Source of the DNA: Prochlorococcus sp. AG-424-E18
Lineage (GTDB): Bacteria > Cyanobacteriota > Cyanobacteriia > PCC-6307 > Cyanobiaceae
Direction of reading: 5' to 3'
Length of the DNA stretch: 64,000 nucleotides
Assembly: GCA_003210155.1 (NCBI GenBank)
Contig: QCNC01000001.1
Coordinates: forward strand, 1 to 64,000
The notes beneath the pieces were generated by a model. That model was given only the letters and a program-made list of their open reading frames with translations. It searched no databases and was not told the DNA's origin. Position numbers and translations under genes: made by a program. Positions 59,779 to 64,000 of the stretch are shown here, piece after piece (positions within the stretch are counted from its first letter, which is position 1; every line of letters begins with the position of its first letter).

Positions 59779-61273
59779 AATTTTCTATACCTTTGGAAGC
59801 TAAAATTTGCCTTGAAACCATTAATGCAGACTGACTAACACCCGCAGTCCCCTCTCCTGGATAAATCGAATCTCCACATAACCATAAACCTTCAAAAGGT
59901 GTCCTACTTGATAATCCAAATAAACCAAAAATATCTGGATTTTGACCAAGCCCACCTACTATTCCATTAGGTCTTTTTGTCCATTTTTCAAAGCCCAATG
60001 GAGTTGCTAATTCTCTATGTAGCCATTTTTCAGGATCAATATCAAAGTGACTTTCCAATTCAAGGGATATTTTTTTCATGAAACCATTTTTTTTCTTTAA
60101 GTAAGTTTCTTTATCTAGATCAAACCAATCTTTAGTTTTGGTAAAGATACTGGCAATTAAAGTAACCTCACCTTTTGGCGCTCTTCCATCACCATCATCA
60201 CTAATTGATACAAATAACGAACAAAATTCTTTTGAAACAAATTGATAATGATTGGAGAATGTTTTTTTAATATGTTCTTTTTTTAATGCTGAATAAAACA
60301 CTACAGCTCCACTTGGATCAGGCAAATTATTAAGTCGATTTTTATAATTTTTTTTTCTTTCTAAAGGATCTTTCAAATGCTTGACCAAAGATTGTGGAGG
60401 TGCGGTATAAATCACATCTTTTGCTTGATAAATAAATGATTTTTTTTTCGAATTAGCAGATAGTTGCCAACACATATTTACGTCGTCAAAAGTTATAGAA
60501 TTAACTTCTTGTCCAAAAATTAAATTAACTCCAGTTTTAATTAATGAACTTTCTAATGCTTCACTTAAAGACTGCATAGATTTTTTAAGATGCCACAGAC
60601 CATGTGGCTGTTGACACATCTGAAGAACAGTAGATCCATATAATGCTGCAGTACTATAAACGTCCTCTTGAGAATAAAGTTTTAGTTGAAGATTTAAGAA
60701 TTTAATCAAGCGCTCATTCTTGGATAATCCACATATCCGCAATAGATCAAAAATAGTAGATTTAAGTAAGATACCTGTGACAAGGTTTGAAGGTACTAGT
60801 GCCTTAAAAAGTTGAGAAAAATCCCAAAAATTACTTATTGGTAATACAGGATTATTATTAGCAAATATCCAATTACTTTCATGTATTAGGGTACAAAGCT
60901 TCCAAAATCTTTGACTCCCAGGAAACTGCATTTCTCGTTCAGCAATCCATTTACTTTTTTCATACCAAATAGGTATAGGATTACCACCATCATTTAAATC
61001 AACAATGCAAGCAGGGTCTAAAATTGTGGCTTCTGGGGATGGAATATTTAAAAAATCAAAAATTCTAGAATGTATTCCTCCCTTCTCTAAACCAGCAACC
61101 TGAGTTGCGCCAACATCGAAAGTATAATTCTTTCTTTTAAAAGTACCGGCACATCCTCCGGCTTGAGTATGAGATTCGATTAAAGTCACTGATAAGCCTT
61201 GTTTTGATAAAATCGCTGCAGAAGTTAGTCCTGCTATACCGGCGCCTACAACAATAACTTCAGACTTTTTCAT
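59768..61273 (-). CDS. CrtD-like carotenoid oxidoreductase
   Basis: The 501-residue FAD enzyme has the dinucleotide loop VVGAGIAGL (8-16), ESHTQAGGCAGTF, and the C-terminal LWLCGDSIYPGEGTAGVS of the phytoene-desaturase/isomerase superfamily. It resembles cyanobacterial CrtD-type C-3',4' desaturases more than CrtP or CrtQ. Myxol glycosides made by CrtD are not known from Prochlorococcus, so the in vivo carotenoid is uncertain, and a CrtH-type isomerase role is possible. It is divergent from the fructosamine-kinase gene by 4 bases. Confidence 0.72.
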   Translation of the reverse strand: MKKSEVIVVGAGIAGLTSAAILSKQGLSVTLIESHTQAGGCAGTFKRKNYTFDVGATQVAGLEKGGIHSRIFDFLNIPSPEATILDPACIVDLNDGGNPIPIWYEKSKWIAEREMQFPGSQRFWKLCTLIHESNWIFANNNPVLPISNFWDFSQLFKALVPSNLVTGILLKSTIFDLLRICGLSKNERLIKFLNLQLKLYSQEDVYSTAALYGSTVLQMCQQPHGLWHLKKSMQSLSEALESSLIKTGVNLIFGQEVNSITFDDVNMCWQLSANSKKKSFIYQAKDVIYTAPPQSLVKHLKDPLERKKNYKNRLNNLPDPSGAVVFYSALKKEHIKKTFSNHYQFVSKEFCSLFVSISDDGDGRAPKGEVTLIASIFTKTKDWFDLDKETYLKKKNGFMKKISLELESHFDIDPEKWLHRELATPLGFEKWTKRPNGIVGGLGQNPDIFGLFGLSSRTPFEGLWLCGDSIYPGEGTAGVSQSALMVSRQILASKGIENFSL

Positions 61274-61277
61274 TAAA

Positions 61278-62156
61278 ATGCAAAAATTATCTCCTATTGA
61301 AATTAACGAAATTTGTGAAGAATTAGGTGAAACCTATCCAAAAAGTATTGAACAAGTACATGGTGGCGATATTCATAATGCATGGCGAATAGAATTTTCA
61401 AACAAAAAATTATTCCTTAAAAGAAACATTAGAAACAAAAAATTTCTTGAATTTGAAAAATATTGTCTCCAAAATTTGAGAAAATACATTAATCAAGAAA
61501 ACTTAGTTATTCCTGAAGTTATTGCATATAAAAATATAAAAAATATAGAGATTCTTTTAATTGAATGGATAGATATGCATAACTTTGACCAAAAAAAGCT
61601 TGGAAAAGGTTTAGGTGAATTGCACTTGAAATCAGCTGAATCTAACCCCAAAATGTTTGGGTTTCCAGTTGAGGGTTTTATCGGAACAACAGATCAGAAA
61701 AAAGGCTTGGAAGATAAATGGATAGATTGTTTTTTAAACTTAAGGATAATACCTCAATTATTAATTCTTAAATCGAGAATTTTAGATAAAGAAATTATAA
61801 ATAAAGTTAAAGAAAAAATTAAATCAGAATTGCTGAATCACAAACCAATAAATGCTCTAGTTCATGGTGATTTGTGGTCAGGAAATGCAGGAATGGACAA
61901 AAATGGAAAGGGGGTTATATTTGACCCCGCATCTTGGTGGGCAGATAATGAAGTAGATATAGCTATGACAAAACTATTTGGAGGTTTTAGAAAAGAATTC
62001 TATGAAGAATATCATAGAATTTTTCCTTTAAAAAACGGATTTGAAAAAAGAATTATTATTTATAATTTTTATCACATATTGAATCACGCCAATATGTTTG
62101 GAGGAGGGTACTTAAACCAAGTTGAAGATTACGTAAAAGTAATTCTTAATATGTAA
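61278..62156 (+). CDS. Fructosamine kinase / ketosamine-3-kinase family protein
   Basis: A 292-residue FN3K-type kinase. VHGGDIHNAWRIE is the nucleotide-binding N-lobe pattern, LGKGLGELHLKSAE follows, and the catalytic HGD is in ALVHGDLWSGNAG with a metal-binding FDPASWW downstream. Such kinases phosphorylate glycated amines, so that the adduct breaks down, a form of protein-damage repair. The substrate here is inferred from family only. Confidence 0.88.
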   Translation: MQKLSPIEINEICEELGETYPKSIEQVHGGDIHNAWRIEFSNKKLFLKRNIRNKKFLEFEKYCLQNLRKYINQENLVIPEVIAYKNIKNIEILLIEWIDMHNFDQKKLGKGLGELHLKSAESNPKMFGFPVEGFIGTTDQKKGLEDKWIDCFLNLRIIPQLLILKSRILDKEIINKVKEKIKSELLNHKPINALVHGDLWSGNAGMDKNGKGVIFDPASWWADNEVDIAMTKLFGGFRKEFYEEYHRIFPLKNGFEKRIIIYNFYHILNHANMFGGGYLNQVEDYVKVILNM

Positions 62157-62163
62157 TCTTTAA

Positions 62164-62529
62164 CTACCCTAAATATGTTTTCTTAAGATTTTGTACCTTA
62201 TCTAAAACAGCTTCACGATTTTCACTGGTACGAAGATTTTGCCAGCTCCATTGACCGACAACAATTACGCCCAGTAGTTCTAGTAAACCAGGGAGAATTG
62301 GGAAAAAGTTTATCGTGTCAATGACAACTTTAATTATTATCTGAGCTATTACGACAACAGCAATTATGCCTGCCGCTTTGCCGTACTTACCCATTTGAGT
62401 CCAATCAACATTACCAAGGGTTTCGTTGACTTTTCCCATAACATCAGAGTACTTCTCTGAAAAACTTTTGGTTTCTGAGCTTGTATCGGAGCCGGAGTCT
62501 TGGTTTGACTCTGGAGTGTTATCACTCAT
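62164..62529 (-). CDS. CAAD-domain / CURT1-like thylakoid protein
   Basis: A 121-residue protein with an acidic, Ser-rich soluble N-terminus (about 1-45), two closely spaced transmembrane helices (about 52-72 and 76-93) and an amphipathic C-terminal helix (REAVLDKVQNLKKTYLG). This matches the CAAD domain, also attached to some cyanobacterial aminoacyl-tRNA synthetases, and CURT1 proteins that bend thylakoid membranes. It converges on the kinase gene with a 7-base gap. Confidence 0.85.
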   Translation of the reverse strand: MSDNTPESNQDSGSDTSSETKSFSEKYSDVMGKVNETLGNVDWTQMGKYGKAAGIIAVVVIAQIIIKVVIDTINFFPILPGLLELLGVIVVGQWSWQNLRTSENREAVLDKVQNLKKTYLG

Positions 62530-62824
62530 GAATTCAATAAACTTAATATATGAACCAGACAGTATCGGAAAAAACGTCTATTGACTACCTTTTTGTTGTG
62601 CAAAATTCCGAACCGAAACATTTTGTATTTTTTTAGAAGCGTTGGTATGTAGGCTTTCTGAAGATATTTAAACTTAAAATTGATTTATAAAAACTTCACA
62701 TTATCGTCTACTTCTAACAAAAAAATCAATAAATCACAGTAATAAGAAAAATTTAAAAGGCTAAATATTTATATTTTAATTATTATATTTTCATAGTTTA
62801 GCTCGCAAAAATTAAAGTTTCGAA

Positions 62825-63970
62825 ATGTCAAAAGATATCAAATTTAATTTCTTAAACTCTGATGAAGAAGAAAGATATCAAAAACATTTAACACTCAAAG
62901 AGATAGGTTATGAGGGGCAACTAAATCTTAAAAACAGCTCAGTATTATGTATTGGAGCAGGTGGGCTTGGGTCTTCCGCTTTGCTTTATCTTGCTGCAGC
63001 AGGAATTGGGAAAATTGGAATAGTTGATAACGATCAAGTTGAAAAGTCTAATCTTCAAAGACAGATAATTCATGAAACAAATACTATTGGCAATCTTAAA
63101 ATTGATTCTGCCAGGGAAAGAATTAAAAAATTCAATCCTAATTGTGAAATATTAACCTTTTCAAAGAGAATTAATCCTAAAAATGCTCTTGAATTAATAA
63201 AGGATTTTGATGTTATCTGTGATTGCTCGGATAACTTTGGCACAAGATATTTAATAAATGATTCATGCCTGATATTAAATAAACCCCTGGTCTTTGGAAG
63301 TGTGCAAGGCTTTGAAGGGCAAGTGAGTGTTTTCAATTTATATAAAAATAGTCCTAATTTAAGAGACTTACTTCCAGAATCGCCTTCAAAAAATGCTGCT
63401 CCTAGTTGTGCAGAATACGGAGTTGTGGGTGTTTCAACAGGTTTAATAGGAATTCTTCAGGTTAATGAAATTATCAAAATCATTTTGAAAAAAGGTGAAA
63501 TTTTAGATGGGAAGATTTTAATTTTTGATCTATTGAATATGAATATGAAAAAATTACATCTAAAAAGTGATCATCCTAATAAACGAATAAAAAATCTGTC
63601 TCAGTTTGAGAGCTTTTATAATAGTGTTGAATATTGTGAGAAAAACGATGCAATTAATAGTATTAATGCTTATGACTTTAGTAGTTTATACAAAGCAAAA
63701 CCCAACAAAATTCTTTTAATTGATGTTAGAGAAAATGAAGAATTTTCTATATCTGCAATAGAGGGATCTATCTCAATTCCCTTAAGTCATTTGAACCAAG
63801 AATCTGACTTAAAATTCATCCAAAAAGAAAGTTTAAATAAAGAGGTTTTCACTATATGTAAATCGGGGAAACGTTCTGAAAAAGCTTCAAGAATCTTGTC
63901 TAAATTCAAAATTCAGTCACGATCTATTGAAGGCGGCATTGAAAAGGTAAAGAAAATATTGTGCAATTAA
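62825..63970 (+). CDS. moeB: MoeB/ThiF-type adenylyltransferase with C-terminal rhodanese domain
   Basis: The 381-residue protein joins an E1-like adenylating domain (CIGAGGLGSSALLYLAAAGIG, 42-62; reactive Cys C195 in APSCAEYG) to a rhodanese domain (about 270-381; persulfide Cys C345 in TICKSGKRS). It activates the C-terminus of sulfur-carrier proteins such as MoaD or ThiS and supplies sulfur for molybdopterin or thiamine synthesis. The paired CxxC zinc sites of E. coli MoeB are not visible. Fusions like this are common in cyanobacteria. The 295-base gap upstream is AT-rich; CAAAAT/ATTTTG with a following T run near 62610-62640 is a weak hairpin. Confidence 0.88.
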   Translation: MSKDIKFNFLNSDEEERYQKHLTLKEIGYEGQLNLKNSSVLCIGAGGLGSSALLYLAAAGIGKIGIVDNDQVEKSNLQRQIIHETNTIGNLKIDSARERIKKFNPNCEILTFSKRINPKNALELIKDFDVICDCSDNFGTRYLINDSCLILNKPLVFGSVQGFEGQVSVFNLYKNSPNLRDLLPESPSKNAAPSCAEYGVVGVSTGLIGILQVNEIIKIILKKGEILDGKILIFDLLNMNMKKLHLKSDHPNKRIKNLSQFESFYNSVEYCEKNDAINSINAYDFSSLYKAKPNKILLIDVRENEEFSISAIEGSISIPLSHLNQESDLKFIQKESLNKEVFTICKSGKRSEKASRILSKFKIQSRSIEGGIEKVKKILCN

Positions 63971-64000
63971 TTATTCAAGAATAGTTAATAATCTACACCT

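Noticed and set aside
1-64000. CRISPR array or insertion sequence with terminal inverted repeats
   Set aside because: No regularly spaced repeats and no transposase gene were seen; the recombinase-like gene at 20.5 kb has no flanking inverted repeats.

Overview
The window looks like a chromosome segment of a high-light-adapted Prochlorococcus. The DNA is strongly AT-rich and genes are tightly packed, often with overlapping ends. It carries psaA/psaB, psaL/psaI, ndhN, a ferredoxin-type glutamate synthase, a CAAD/CURT1-like thylakoid protein and an RNase E with the cyanobacterial arginine-rich C-terminal tail. The spc ribosomal cluster lacks rpmD, rpsN and infA, as is usual in cyanobacteria. 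Genus and clade are inferred from gene content and remembered family sequences, not from a search.

Layout. 1-2.2 kb: tail of a family-2 glycosyltransferase and a radical SAM protein. 2.2-9.5 kb: clpS, dapL, rne-rnhB, a DUF1997 protein, pheA, an MPBQ/MSBQ-type methyltransferase and a LON-domain protein. 9.5-14.3 kb (minus): str cluster rpsL-rpsG-fusA-tuf-rpsJ. 14.4-20.2 kb: gltB with a YciI-like gene, then lipA. 20.5-25.3 kb: a small accessory stretch (degenerate serine recombinase, small ORFan, beta-lactamase-fold protein, NlpC/P60 protein), psaI-psaL and a glycosyltransferase. 25.4-30.0 kb (minus): psaA-psaB. 30.3-33.0 kb: a CbiG-CobJ fusion and a HAD phosphatase.

33.0-36.1 kb is the most unusual part. 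It holds a broken SGNH-hydrolase gene and a secreted polysaccharide-lyase-like gene. The lyase lies between two near-identical 23-bp direct repeats, one overlapping the 3' end of tRNA-Ser(GCU). Copies of a TTATCCCCTAA word are clustered just inside both repeats. This resembles a small cargo element integrated at a tRNA, as in the tycheposons and tRNA-linked islands described for Prochlorococcus, but no recombinase gene lies inside it.

36.1-54.0 kb: alr, an HNH endonuclease, then one long minus-strand run of translation genes (rplC to rplQ with secY, adk and rpoA, then truA, rplM, rpsI, rpmE, prfA). 54.3-64 kb: ndhN, tRNA-Gln(UUG), a HAD gene, recA behind a perfect LexA-type operator, a DUF2839 protein, a DinG-like protein with no recognisable Walker A, tyrA, a CrtD-like carotenoid oxidoreductase, a fructosamine-kinase-like gene, the CAAD protein and a MoeB-rhodanese fusion.

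Most genes are core housekeeping: translation, photosystem I, amino-acid and cofactor synthesis. pheA and tyrA supply phenylalanine and tyrosine, and the methyltransferase acts in quinone/tocopherol synthesis. Novelty is concentrated at the tRNA-Ser locus and around the recombinase-like gene.
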